Source: Ceratotherium simum simum (lineage: Eukaryota; Chordata; Mammalia; Perissodactyla; Rhinocerotidae). Taken from it: a stretch of DNA of 64,000 nt. Shown here in pieces: positions 33,220-44,081 of this stretch. Numbering within the stretch: the first letter of the stretch is position 1; each line of letters starts with the position of its first letter. The notes beneath the pieces are model-generated. The model worked only from the letters and a program-made list of their open reading frames with translations, was not told the DNA's origin and searched no databases. Position numbers and translations under genes: made by a program. The stretch lies in assembly GCF_000283155.1 (NCBI RefSeq), contig NW_004454177.1, positions 6,907,382-6,971,381 on the forward strand, given 5' to 3'.

Positions 33220-34118
33220 AGAGCTTCTCCAGGATCCAGTCTTTACTACTTGGCAAGACTGAGCACTTGCACACACAAGGGCGGTGCACTGAGTCCTCTG
33301 CGAGTGCCAGGGAAGGGCGCTTTCTGGACTCCGGGGCACATCAATATCTTCCTACAGTGTCCCTGGAGCCCAGCGTAGTTTCAGCTCTGGGTCCTCAGGT
33401 GACCTGGAGTTAACGGACTCTCTGTGGGCACGGGTAAGTGCCCCAAAAGGAGCATCGGCCAGCACCGATGTGTGCCAGGCTGAGACGCTAGCCACACCCC
33501 CGTGCCCCTCCCCAAAGCTCAAAGGTCATCAGTCATCTGAGAACATCAGAGGGGTCAGCACCCCTGAGGTCTCTGGTGCATGGAATGGCCCTGATCAGGG
33601 AGAGGAGAGCAAACAGGGCAGAGGGAGGGGTCTGGGGCCGCTCTCTTCTTGTACCCACAGGGCTTTGCTGCTGTTGAGGGATTGTACCGGCTGGGTCAGG
33701 AGCAGCTCCTGCATGAGGACATGGTGTCCTCCTGTTACACAGGACACCCTGTGCTCTGGGGAGAGAAACAACAAGCATGGGGTGATCTGGGGACTTTTGT
33801 ATCCGAGAGCACGTAGAGTGGGACCATTGTTATCTCGCTGCATGATGACAAGCAGCTAAGAATGGAGGAGCACAATTAGAGACCCTGGAATTGCCCATGT
33901 CAGAGGAGGGAGGATTTGAACTGCTAGTTCTAAGATGGTGGACTAGTGATATGGTGACAAAGAACTAGGACCTACAAGCACAAAATCACAAGACATTAGG
34001 ATTGGAGGGAAGTGCCTTGTCTCTCAGTCCAATTTCTTTGACATCATCTCTATCAAATGATCATAATGCTCCACTAACAGCCTCTTAAGGTCAGGCACCC
34101 CATTTGTTTGTTCATCAT
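33220..34118. other. Intergenic, nothing recognised
   Basis: No repeat family or exon recognised apart from a MIR/L2-like fringe near 34080-34118. The frames at 33470-33859 have no recognisable character. Confidence 0.5.
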
Positions 34119-34636
34119 TGTAGCCAGTCTCCAAGATGGCTCCAAGATTGGTCCTCATCTCTAGTGTTCACACTCTTGTGTGGTTCCTCTCAATATTGAA
34201 GAGGGCTGATCTGTGTGATCAATAGGCTATTGTGGAAGTCATGGTATATGACTCCCAAGCCTAGGTCATAAAGGGCATTGTGGCTTCCACCTTGCTTTCT
34301 CTTGGATCATTGATTCTGAGGGAAGACAGCCACCATGTTGTGAGGACACTCAAGCAACCCTGTGGAGGGCTCCATATAGGGAGAAACTGCAGCCCCCAGC
34401 CTCAACAGCCAGCACCAACTTGCCAGCCATATGAGTGAGCCACCTTGGAAACAGATCCATCAGCCTTGGTCAAGCCTTCAGATGACTCTAGCCCCAGGCA
34501 ACATGCTGCCTGCAACCTCATAACAGAGCCTGAACCCGAACCACACAGCTAAGCCACTAACCCATAGAAATTGTGAAAGATCATACGACACTAAGTTTTG
34601 GGGTGATTTGTTATGCAGCAATAGCTAACTAATACA
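34119..34636 (+). mobile_element. MaLR (MLT1-like) LTR
   Basis: It starts TGTAGCCAGTCTCCAAGATGG and ends in the MLT1-type 'taagttttggggtgatttgttatgcagcaatagctaactaataca'. The middle carries the 'gtgaggacactcaagcaaccctgtggag' wording. It sits inside an older repeat whose tail resumes at 34637 (cagtgcctagcacagtgcctgg). Confidence 0.7.
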
Positions 34637-35034
34637 CAGTGCCTAGCACAGTGCCTGGCACATGGTCACCACTCAGTTATTGAGTGAATGAATCCTGCTT
34701 AGTCTTGAACACTTCCACTGATGGCCAACTTACCATCTCCCCAAACAATTGATTCTATCTTTGGGCCACTCTGTTAAAGATTATTAAATTAAACTTGTTC
34801 TTTGTCAACACAGCTTGGGTCTTATTTTTACTCTTCTTTTGAAACAGAGAATGATTATAATTCCTTTGTATGTATGTTCTGCTCACATAAAATCCACCCA
34901 GCGGCTCCTTGCATGGAACCCCAAACCTTGTGGACAAAATTGAGCCAGAGATGTGCCATACTTCACAGCTGCCTTGGGATGAAGACTCTTGGTTGGTTAC
35001 TGAGAGGGCAGAGATCTTGTCCATCTCGTTTGTT

Positions 35035-35110
35035 CTTATGCAGTCAGTGTCTAGCACAATGACTAGAACTTAGTAGGTGTTCAATAAATATTTGTTGACT
35101 AAATGAAGGA
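35035..35110 (+). repeat. L2 3' end
   Basis: 'gtgtctagcacaatgactagaacttagtaggtgttcaataaatatttgttgac' matches the L2 terminal wording. Confidence 0.65.
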
Positions 35111-35199
35111 ATTTAATGAATCTTTTTTTCTTGCTCAATTGTGCAGTATACATATATTTATCTTTACCAGGTAATGTTGAATTGTTTCCCAAGGTGATT

Positions 35200-36500
35200 G
35201 CACCACTCTTCTTTTATCTCTTTCAAAAATAGGAACTTCCTGGACAGGTCTTCTAATTCTCTTATCTTTTCTCTCATTTCTTCTATCTCTGCACGCTCTC
35301 CTATCTGAGAGATTTCTTCACACTCTATTCAGTTTTTTGTTTCTGCAATCACGTTTTTAATATGAAAGAGTTTTTTTCTTTAATTTTGTGAATGTTCTTT
35401 TAGAGTTTCCTGTTCCCGTTTCATCGATATAATATATTCTTTTGACTCTCTGATGATATTCATGGTATTTAATGGTGTTCTTCTTTCTGTGTAGTCTCAG
35501 TTTCCTTCAAGTTCCTTTTGTAATATTTGTTTTGGTGTCTATCTTTCATGTTAGGATCTGTTCCCAAATGACCAATAATCTTTCCTTGTCTGCTTAAATT
35601 TAAGAGGAGATTTTTAAGCTGATTTGAAGCTCCAAGTACACGCGTCGTACATGTTGACCATGAGCTTCACTGTTGAGTGATCTACTGGAAAGTTTGGTTG
35701 GAGAACTCCCAATGTAAAAATATTTAGAGCTTTCCTTTTGAACTGGTCATATTTCCCTAGGAAGTGTCTCCCACTCTTCTGCCTGGAGGGTAAAGGCCTG
35801 GATACCAGCGTTCTTGGGGCCAAATGGAAGAAGCAGGATGGGGATCAGCATTCAGAGGGCATACTTTGATTTAATCCCTCTATTTCTAGTACAGTACTCC
35901 TGCCCTCAGCTCTGCCTGGCATTTTCCTTTCTCAGATATTCAGTCTTTCCTCTTCGCTTTTTAGAGAATAAACCTCCAGTCTTCTGCCAAGGTGAGAGAG
36001 AAGAGCTAAACCTTAACCTGCTTTTTAAATAGTTCCAACCAATATTTCATATTTTACAACAGCCTCCTCATTCACCTCTGCTTTCAGCGGTGACTGGCGT
36101 CTCCAGTTTGGGGCTGTTATGCACGGCTGTGCAAGTTGTGCACTGCACAATTCTGAGAGGACCTTTCTCACACTGTAGACATTATGGAATTGTATATTTA
36201 TTATGACAAATTTCTAGCAGATAGTAGTAGAGGGTCTTGAGAAAGGGGAGGCTATTTCTAATTCACACACAGGTGCAACCCGGGCTAGCAGCAGATTTAC
36301 TACAATTCTTTAGCCTTTTGTGAATTCAGTGCAATCATTCAGGTTGGAGCTCATCTTTCCCCTCCACCAACTTAAGATCAGCTTTCTCAGGCCTGCCAAA
36401 TTAGTCGCAACTGATCTATCTGCTTTCTAGCTTTCAAAATTTTGCTGTGATCTTTTCTTCCGTTCTTCTTGTTCCTGTGGGGTCTACATCTTTTCTAAAA
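35200..36500. repeat. Old AT-rich interspersed repeat, family unresolved
   Basis: Its second half (35690-36480) parallels 50650-51230 in order: 'ctggagggtaaa', 'gagaataaacctc', 'tctcaggcctgccaaattagtcgcaact/tctcaggtgtgcccagttactaccgt', then 'ctagctttcaaaat/ccagcttccaaaat'. It may be L1-related. No gene is visible. Confidence 0.45.
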
Positions 36501-37026
36501 AAATATCTTGACTACAGTTTGAGGGAAGTTTCAGAAAAAAGTGAAATTAGATACATGCACTCAATTGCCATGTTTATCTGGAAGTCCACCAAAGTAGCAT
36601 AGACAGAAGATCGCTGAAGGTTTTGTGCTACATTCATTCCTCTAGAGTCCAAGCCACTGGTTCCAGACTACCTGGGAAGTCTTCAGTATGACTGCAAAGG
36701 GTTTGTGAATAGGAACGTACCTGTCCAGAAAATGTTCTTCCATTTAAAAATTTATGGTAAGGAAATAACCATGGACTGCATGCATTTAGCTATAAAGATG
36801 TTCATTGCAGTGCTGTTTACAATTTTAAAAATTAAAAACAAAACAAGGTACAAGAAGAAGTGATTGTCAAATTGTCGTATGTCCGTGTTAATCTCCGTTA
36901 AAAATCGTATTGTGAATGAACATTTGTTGACAGGGATGTATAAGTATGATATACTCTTTTAATGATAAATCAGGTTACTAAACATCTTGGTCCCATAAAA
37001 ATAAATTTGTAAAAAAATATGTGAAT
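36500..37026. other. Intergenic, nothing recognised
   Basis: AT-rich sequence with no exon. A short segment near 36790-36840 (tgttcattgcagtgctgtttacaa) could be an L1 ORF2 remnant. Confidence 0.4.
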
Positions 37027-37210
37027 GGGGGCTGGCCCCGTGGCTTAGTGGTTAAGTGCGCGTGCTTCGATACTGGCAGCCCGAGTTTGGACCCCGGGGG
37101 CGCACCGATGCACCGCTTGTCAGGCCATGCTGTGGCGGCGTCCCACATAAAGTGGAGGAAGATGGGCATGGATGTTAGCACAAGGCTGATCTTCCTCAGA
37201 CACACAAAAA
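37027..37210 (+). repeat. ERE SINE
   Basis: Complete short-form ERE: head ggggctggccccgtggctta, 'ggttaagtgcgcg', B-box-like region, 'gtcaggccatgctgtggcggcg', 'taaagtggaggaagatgggc' and 'ctgatcttcctcag' followed by an A-rich tail. Confidence 0.92.
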
Positions 37211-37214
37211 AATG

Positions 37215-38550
37215 TAAGTTATGCTTAGATAAAAAAATAATGGAAGAATATACAAGAGCAGATAGTGGAATTATGGGTGATTATTTTTTTGCTTATCGAT
37301 ATTTTATACCTTCTCTACACTGTAGTCTTAAATACTAACAAAATGAAAAGCTATTTGTTAACGTTAGTTAATATTTTAATAGGTGGAACTTCCTACTCAA
37401 AAATATCAGGCACTTTTATGGCTCTGCATAGATCTTGTCAGCCCACCTGACAAGATAGCTGAGATGTCTGGGCTACCTCACCTTGATCTTATGCCAAATT
37501 GCTCTTCCTCAATGATTTTTTTAATGTGATTCAAACGTCCCTGTATGTTAAGTCCCATAGAGATATTTATTTTGCAACTCATTGTTTGGAAAAGCTTTAT
37601 TTTCCCTGTGAGTCTGGTGTGCTTTCTTCTTCTGATTATGACAATTATGTAACTGATTGAATTTCCCTCTTCGTGGGTTTCCAGGAAACCCAAAGTCAAC
37701 GTGAAAGTCAACTATTGCAACTTTGTCATCCTATTGGCTCCGTGATTGTGTCCTTCAGATCCTGTGCTTTATCAGGTCAGGATTTTCTGCCGTTATGTTT
37801 ATTTTTGCTGGTCCTGAGGGTCTCCTCTCTCTCTCATCATCATTACCATTTCAGTTTTCACTGCCAGTAGCCTCAAATCTTTGGTGATGAAGAAGGGTGC
37901 GTGTAAACAAAACCCAAACCAATAAACAACTAAAATCCTTATCTTTGTTGGCACGCCATCGCTGTGTTGACTCGGAATACGCTCAGTACATTTCGAGGTA
38001 TTAGAGTCCATGTCACCAGTCCCGCCGAGCTGTTGCACCACTGGCAGGTGTTTCTGACACAAACTTCTAGCTGTGGGGCATTTCTCAGACACCAAGGATC
38101 GTGGTCTGTGGAGGATAAACAGGTCATAGTGTCGAGGCTAAGGACCTGGTGTTCTGGCCATAGCTAGAGCTGATTCCACCTCTGTAGAGGACAGGAGCGG
38201 AGAGGAACTGAGGGGGGCACGTTTAAGTGTGGGACAGGACAAAGAGGGACAGGTGGACTCCACTCCCCATGATGATGTGGCAGATGTCCTTGGGCTTGGC
38301 TGTCCTTTCCCTGGCTGGCCCTGAGCTACTGTTCCTGTGCCCAGACCCTGGCATGGTACACATGGACCCTGGCTTCCCTGCATTTCAACAGCCCTCTTTC
38401 TCCCAAATCATAAACCCCTTGGGGTGAGGGCACTAGGACCTGACTTTCTACTGAGAACAATGTGTCCCTGGCTTCTCCCAGGAAGGAGTGTAGAGGATCT
38501 GTTGTGGTTCTGGTCCCAGGAGCAGGGTTCTATCTTCTCCCAAGCATGAG
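37215..38550. other. Intergenic, nothing recognised
   Basis: No exon or named repeat that I can support. Frames on both strands are short and show no family resemblance. Confidence 0.45.
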
Positions 38551-38552
38551 AT

Positions 38553-38745
38553 GTTGTGTTAAGCATGGACTTCAGAGTCAGATGGACCTGGGATTGGCCC
38601 AGGGCAAAACCCTGAGCAAGTTACCGAATCTCTCTGAGCCTCAGTTTCTCTGTAAGTGAAATAAGGATAAGCATACCTACCTTGCAGTATTGACTTGAGC
38701 ATTATAGATATTAAAAGTAAATACCAGGCATGTGGTATGTGCTCC
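38553..38745 (-). repeat. MIR SINE
   Basis: 'gcatggacttcagagtcagatggacctggg...gagcaagttaccgaatctctctgagcctcagtttctctgtaa'. Confidence 0.8.
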
Positions 38746-38839
38746 ACAGAGGGGTATTGTTATCAAGTCTTTTCAAATCCTACTGGTCCAGACTCTGAGG
38801 GCCAGAGAGATGTGCAGGTGTTCCCAGCCTACCTTTCCA

Positions 38840-39010
38840 GGTTCCTTTCTACTACCATGCTGTAGCCATACTGAGCCCTTCATTGCTTTCCCAACGTGCT
38901 ATGGATTGTGTAGCTTCCTGTCTCCATGCCTTTCCTCATGCTGTGCATACTGCTTCTTCCCTTCATCACCCAGAGAACTCGTCCCTTGCTGTATAGCACT
39001 TGGACCATCC
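38840..39010 (+). repeat. L2 LINE fragment
   Basis: 'catgctgtagccatactgagcc' ... 'catgcctttcctcatgctgtgcatactgcttcttccc' matches the L2 3' region in sense orientation. Confidence 0.5.
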
Positions 39011-39109
39011 GTGGGCTCATAGTATAACCTAGTTGGGTATTACGTGGTGCTGAGCTCATCTCCAGGACCTGGCAGTGTGTCTGGCACACAGCGAGTGGTC
39101 CTACCCTTC

Positions 39110-40320
39110 CAGGTCCCAACGATGTGGGTCTCACTGTCAACTGCTGCCTTCATCAAGGCTTTGGATATGTTTGATGCAACGTTAGCCTCGCTTCTAAACC
39201 CCCTGTGCCTCACATCGCTGTCATTCCTGGTCATAGCCCAAAAATAAGGCTCTCCGGCTCTCCCACTCTCTCTCCCTCATCGTTCTTTGCTTATTCTTCC
39301 TACCCAACACCTCAAAGTTCTATTCCCTCCCAATTTCCCCGCTGCCCTCTGGGACAAACTCATCTGCATCTTCAGCCTTGCCTAGAACACTCTCTCCACG
39401 GCCTGGCCTCCTCCCCAGTTTCTCCTGCAGCCCTCCTTTGTGGGGACTGATGATTCTCAGGCCTAGTTGCTGTTTCCAGACCGCTAAATCGTTGAGGCTG
39501 GTTCCATCTGGTGTGCTCCCGTACTCGCCCTCGATGCTGACTTCCACATTCACTGAAGAGTTTGGCATCTGGCTCCTAGTTGACCATCTATCTCTTCTCC
39601 TAGGAACTTGCCTTCCTCCCAGGGACACTAAAATCTATGTGGAAAGCCCATCCAAACACCTCCTCTCTCAACTCCTTGACCTCCTCAATTTCAGTATCCT
39701 TTTCCTCTGTCTCATTTCAGCTGGCCAAACACGTGCACAGGAGACCTGGACTGCTCCACCTCTGGCACATTAGTCTCAAACATCCTTGTTGCTGCACACA
39801 ATGCCCGTCCTCCCACTCTCTCATTCTCTGTCTCATACCCACTGCTCATGGACTTCTGCCTCCACCCTTCCCATCCAGCCCATTACTTTCTTCAATGACT
39901 TTCTTGTAATTCCTAGACCCCTTGTCCACTTGTCTTTCTTTCATTCCCCTGGCAAAACCTCATTCAGGATAAAGCTGGCTTCTGCTTTTTCAACTTCACC
40001 TTGTGGAGCTCTGTTAGAGAAAATTATGCTGTGATTTATGCCGCTGTAAATTCAAGGGCTCCAGCATATAGTGGGCCCTCGGCAAGGGTCTGGTAAGCCT
40101 TCTACGAGTTCCTACTCAACTCTCTCTCCCGTTCCCCAAAGAAGCTGTACCAAACATCCATTCAAGTCCCTCCATTTCTTCATTTCTCCTCAGTTCACTA
40201 CTATTTGGCTTCTACTTCCAGCAACCCACTGTGTCTGCTTCTATCGGGCTCACCAGGAGCCTCCTGTGTACAAAACCAACTCAGCCTTTATCTTCCTTTA
40301 TCTCTCCATTTACTTGATAT
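39110..40320. other. C/T-rich intergenic stretch, origin unclear
   Basis: A pyrimidine-rich region, probably an old LINE remnant, but the family cannot be assigned by eye. The long frame at 39378-39773 has no start context, splice signals or similarity I recognise. Confidence 0.35.
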
Positions 40321-40324
40321 TGAT

Positions 40325-40910
40325 GACCTCTTCCTTTTTATTTTTAAAATTTTATAATGACATATTTAAGCATATATAAAAGTACATTTGATAGTATAAC
40401 TAATATCCATGTACCCTTGCCAAGACTTGGCAGATATTAATGTTTATGTCTTAGAATCTTTTTTCTAAAGAAATAAAGCATAATTGATACAGTGGAAGTC
40501 TCTGTTGTTCGTCTCCCCATCTATTTCCTTTCTGTCCCCAAAGGCTATCACTAGCCTGAAGTTGGTGAGTCTCCCTTGCATCCATGGTTTTATTCTTCTG
40601 TGTATATTTATGTAGCCAAAATGACATGCAGTATTGTTTCACGTGCTATAAAAATTTATGTAAATAATACAAAATTGTTTATATCCTCCTGCACCTTGAT
40701 TTTTTCCACTTTACATTATGTTTTTGGGACATATCCATGTTAAGACATATATATCAAACATGTTCATTTTTACCAGCTAATGGGGTTTTCCATTCTGTGA
40801 CTATACCGTAATTTATTTGTCCATCTGTTGGTGGACTTTTACGTTGTTTTCTTTTTCTTTTTTTCTTTTTTTTTCCTATGACAAACGATGCTTGGATTTC
40901 CCTTGGTGCC
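40325..40910 (-). repeat. L1 3'-end fragment
   Basis: 'ataatgacatatttaagcatatataaaagtacatttgata' followed by 'ggacatatccatgttaagacata' and 'ctgtgactataccgtaatttatttgtcc'. This is the complement of an L1 tail, diverged. Confidence 0.6.
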
Positions 40911-41344
40911 TAGTATGTACTTGATTATGGTAAAGATTCTATATTTCCTGGGGTACAGTGTGCTTTACATATCAAGTGTGTTGACTGTTGTTCACATCTT
41001 TTATTTTTCTGCGATTCTGTCAATTTCAAGAGAATGATACTAACATCTCCCCCCAAATTTGTCGAGTTGCCTTTGAGACTCGGCAGCTTTTTGGTTTATA
41101 TCTTTTGGGGCAATGCTGTTAGGTTTTATTTTCCTGGTGAATTTCTTCTTTCTATGAATCCTTTTCGCCCCAAAGTTTACGTGTTCTGATATTATATTGT
41201 TATATCTGCTTTCTTTCAATTAATTTTAGTTGGTATGTCTTTTTAAAGTGTCCCCCCTCCTTTTAACCCTTCTCTGATATTATATTGTAGCTATGCCTCT
41301 TTAAATAACAAATGATTGGAATTTTTATAACATCTAACATGAAA
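40911..41344. other. AT-rich intergenic, possible L1 continuation
   Basis: Sequence such as 'ttctgcgattctgtcaatttcaagag' and 'gttatatctgctttctttcaattaatttt' suggests L1 3' UTR-like material, but a boundary cannot be drawn. Confidence 0.35.
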
Positions 41345-41565
41345 ACAATAACAATAGTAAACTCGTATACAGCACTTACTATGTGCCACGCATTGCTCTG
41401 AGTGATTATGTTGTTTTTTAATATATTAAAACATTTATTTCCCGCAGAATTCCCATTATAATTATCCCCATTTTACTAATAAGGAAACTGAAGCACAGAG
41501 AAGTTGAATCTCTTGCCCAAGGTCACGGAGCATATCCGTGTCAGCGTTTTGGCCCAGGCAATCTA
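41345..41565 (+). repeat. MIR SINE
   Basis: 'cagcacttactatgtgccacgcattgctctgag' to 'ttactaataaggaaactgaagcacagagaagttgaatctcttgcccaaggtcac'. Well preserved. Confidence 0.85.
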
Positions 41566-41740
41566 GCTCCAGAGTTCGTGCTCTATGCACTGGTTTAATC
41601 TGTTTCCTTTTATTGTCATTAGTGATTTATTTCTATCATATTATTTTGTATTTTCTATTTATTATGGTATTTCTTTGCTTCTTTTATCCTTTCCCTTGCA
41701 CTTCTATTGTCTTTATTATGTTCCTTTAAAAAAATTTTAT

Positions 41741-41936
41741 GGGGCTGGCCCGGTGGCCCAGTGGTTAAGTTTGGCACTCTCTGCTTCGGCAGCCTGGGTT
41801 CGGTTCCCTGGGCACAGACCTACACCACTCATCAGAGGCCGTGCTTTGGCGGTGACCCACACAAAAAATAGAGGAAGATTGGTCATGGATGTTAGCTCAG
41901 GGTGAATCTTCCTCAGCAAAAAAAAAAAAAAAAAAA
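41741..41936 (+). repeat. ERE SINE
   Basis: Head ggggctggcccggtggccca, 'gtggttaagt', 'ctgcttcggcagcctgggttcgg', 'gaggaagattggtcatggat' and 'gaatcttcctcagc' plus an A tail of about 18. Confidence 0.92.
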
Positions 41937-41939
41937 CAA

Positions 41940-42656
41940 ACTATGTACTTTTAAATTTAGTTTTTATTTTACCAAACTACAGTTTAAAGAGTCAATTCTG
42001 CAAGTTAGTGTAAAAAAGCAGAAGTCCCTCAAGCTCATGCATTTTCAATTCTGCAAAAACAACAACTTCTGGCTCTTAGAAAATCCTGTGTTATTGCTCT
42101 CTGATTTTTCAGGTTTGGGCTTATCTTATCTCTAGGCTTATAATTGCCCACTATCAATGAAAATTGGGTTCTCTTTCACATATACACACCTGCACACATC
42201 ACACACACACACACACACACACTTTCTGTCCCCTGCCTTCCAATTTATTATATCATAGTTCTTATTAAAACTGTGATATCATAGTTGGTAATTATATTAT
42301 CATGATGTACATGCTATTCACATGTGGTTTAATATGGTAACTTTTCCAGTGCAACTTTTTTTCTCCCTGCAGTTAATATTGTCTTTTGTTGTTGTTTACT
42401 TGGTTTTCTCTATGTTTCAATAACTCACCCCCAACTTCTTGCCCAGTTGTGTAAATCTGGAATATAGGGAAGCAGAAATCAAGCCCGTCCTGGGGGGCGA
42501 AACAGATCTTGCCAAATATCTGGAACACTGATGCATTCGAAGAAACTGCCATCTTTCTTAGTAAAATCCATCCAATCTTCTAGCATTGAGACTCTCCATA
42601 TAGGGAGGGGCTGCTGGACTTTGTTACACAAATGCTTGTCTCCCATATTTCCCTTC
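41940..42656. other. Intergenic upstream of the retrovirus
   Basis: AT-rich sequence containing a (CA)n microsatellite at 42180-42222. No gene recognised. Confidence 0.5.
42180..42222. repeat. (CA)n microsatellite
   Basis: About 14 uninterrupted-to-lightly interrupted CA units in cacacctgcacacatcacac and following bases. Confidence 0.9.
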
Positions 42657-42661
42657 CCCCT

Positions 42662-42940
42662 TGTCTTGACATGAGTACAGCCATGTTTGGCTGCTCCATT
42701 GACCTACCGCCACCAGCACAAAAAAGAAATACAAAGCTGCTTTCTGCGTGGTGGGAACTGGCCTTTTCCCAGGAACTGGCCTTTCTCCCACGGAGAGAGT
42801 TGCAAGTTGTAACATTTCAAGGCTCTTGGAGCGTCGTAGCCCGGAATGGACTGGCCATCTGTGCCGGGCTGAGACGATAACCAAAGAGAACAATGCACGT
42901 ACACAACTACTGGGCTGGGACGTTAGCCAGGGGGCTCAGT
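42662..42940 (+). repeat. 5' LTR, first 279 bases only
   Basis: It matches the first 278 bases of the 3' LTR with roughly nine differences, including one indel. The sequence stops at the N run exactly inside the LTR, so the remaining 592 bases of LTR are not present. Confidence 0.9.
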
Positions 42941-43040
42941 NNNNNNNNNNNNNNNNNNNNNNNNNNNNNNNNNNNNNNNNNNNNNNNNNNNNNNNNNNNN
43001 NNNNNNNNNNNNNNNNNNNNNNNNNNNNNNNNNNNNNNNN
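42941..43040. other. Assembly gap (100 N)
   Basis: Exactly 100 N, a common placeholder for unknown length. It begins within the 5' LTR and ends inside retroviral internal sequence. Open frames that appear to cross it are artefacts. Confidence 0.98.
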
Positions 43041-43393
43041 GATTGGATTTATCTACTGTTCATTCTATTCAATTGCCCCCTAAGAAGCAGTCTATAGTCC
43101 CTACTGGAATAGGGGTACAATTTCCCCAAAACACCTTTGGTTTATTAAAAGGACGCTCTGGACTAGCAGCAAAAGGTATTGATGTACTAAGAAGAGTCAT
43201 TAATTCAGATTACCAAGGAAAATTAAAATTTATATTATATAATGGTAGTGACACAGTACTAACTGTAGAGTCTGGGGAACAAATGAGACAATTATTGGTG
43301 CTTCCCCTTCTGATTGCAAATGTGTCACAAGGACAACCTCCAAGTACATTAACTAAAAGAGGAATACAAGGATTTGGGTCTACAGATAGATGA
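43041..43393 (+). pseudogene. Retroviral dUTPase-like remnant (pro region)
   Basis: Read from 43043 and ending at TGA 43391-43393. It carries trimeric dUTPase motifs in order: GRSGLAAKG (43151-43177), GID...VINSDYQGKL where the usual aspartate of the V-I-D motif is Asn, an EQMRQLL motif, and RGIQGFGSTD at the end. dUTPases hydrolyse dUTP to keep uracil out of viral DNA. The motif change, the missing N-terminal part and the immediate stop, with no protease following, indicate a dead copy. Confidence 0.8.
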
Positions 43394-43862
43394 AAACCTA
43401 GAGCAAAGGTGTGGGTGACACATCCACCCAATGCTGCTCCCCATGCCACAAAAGTAGTGGTCCAAGGGCCCACTACAACACTCATAGTTATGTATCCAAG
43501 AAATGAACAATTATATCATGTTCCTAAAAATTCTGTTTCTTTGTGTAAATAGATATTCCTGCTGTGTTCGTTATCCTATGCTGCACCTCCGTCTGCTGCA
43601 CACTTCCACACCAACTAATGTCTCCCTAAGACAACCTTTGACCCTGCACTGCTAGACCAACTGCTCTACACCAGTGAGACCTATAACCTGGACTATAAAT
43701 GGCCGAAAAATTTGGTCTCAAAAACATCAAGCAACTTCTCAATATAAGATAATTTCTCTATTACCCTGCCTTCTGCTACCCTCTGTGATGGGGGCTGATC
43801 TGGACTTCTACAAACTAGTTTGTTAGGCCTAAGTGTTACCTTATCTAATGTTATCTTTGATG
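43394..43862 (+). pseudogene. Degenerate retroviral internal sequence, unassigned
   Basis: Between the dUTPase remnant and the env-like remnant. One frame is open to 43551 but shows neither protease nor reverse-transcriptase motifs; the rest has stops in every frame. It probably spans a large pro/pol/env deletion. Confidence 0.5.
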
Positions 43863-44058
43863 CTGTACATGATTTGCAAGATCAAGTTAATAACATTTCA
43901 TATTCTAAGGGGTTATTTGATTGGTTACCTTGGGGTTTAAGTCCTTTATTGCGAGATAGTTTTATAATTATTGTAGTCACTGGATTTTAGATCCTTGGAT
44001 GTGCCTTATGTACTTGTGTACGAAGTTCATTGTCTGTGCATATGGTGTCTTATGGTTA
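43863..44058 (+). pseudogene. Retroviral env transmembrane-subunit remnant
   Basis: A frame with heptad-like VHDLQDQVNNIS, then LFDWLPWGLSPLL, a hydrophobic segment broken by a stop at 43988-43990, and a Cys-containing short tail. The order juxtamembrane helix, Trp-rich segment, membrane anchor, tail is that of a retroviral TM C terminus, just upstream of the 3' LTR. It is interrupted and incomplete. Confidence 0.6.
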
Positions 44059-44081
44059 ATGGAGACGGCCACGGCCAAATA

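Noticed and set aside
39378..39773. 131-codon plus-strand frame in a C/T-rich region
   Set aside because: Pyrimidine-rich old repeat-like sequence, no conserved features, no promoter or splice context.
42748..43393. Plus-strand frames that run through the N block
   Set aside because: The undefined residues come from the assembly gap. The upstream part is LTR and the downstream part is the dUTPase remnant; they are not one protein.
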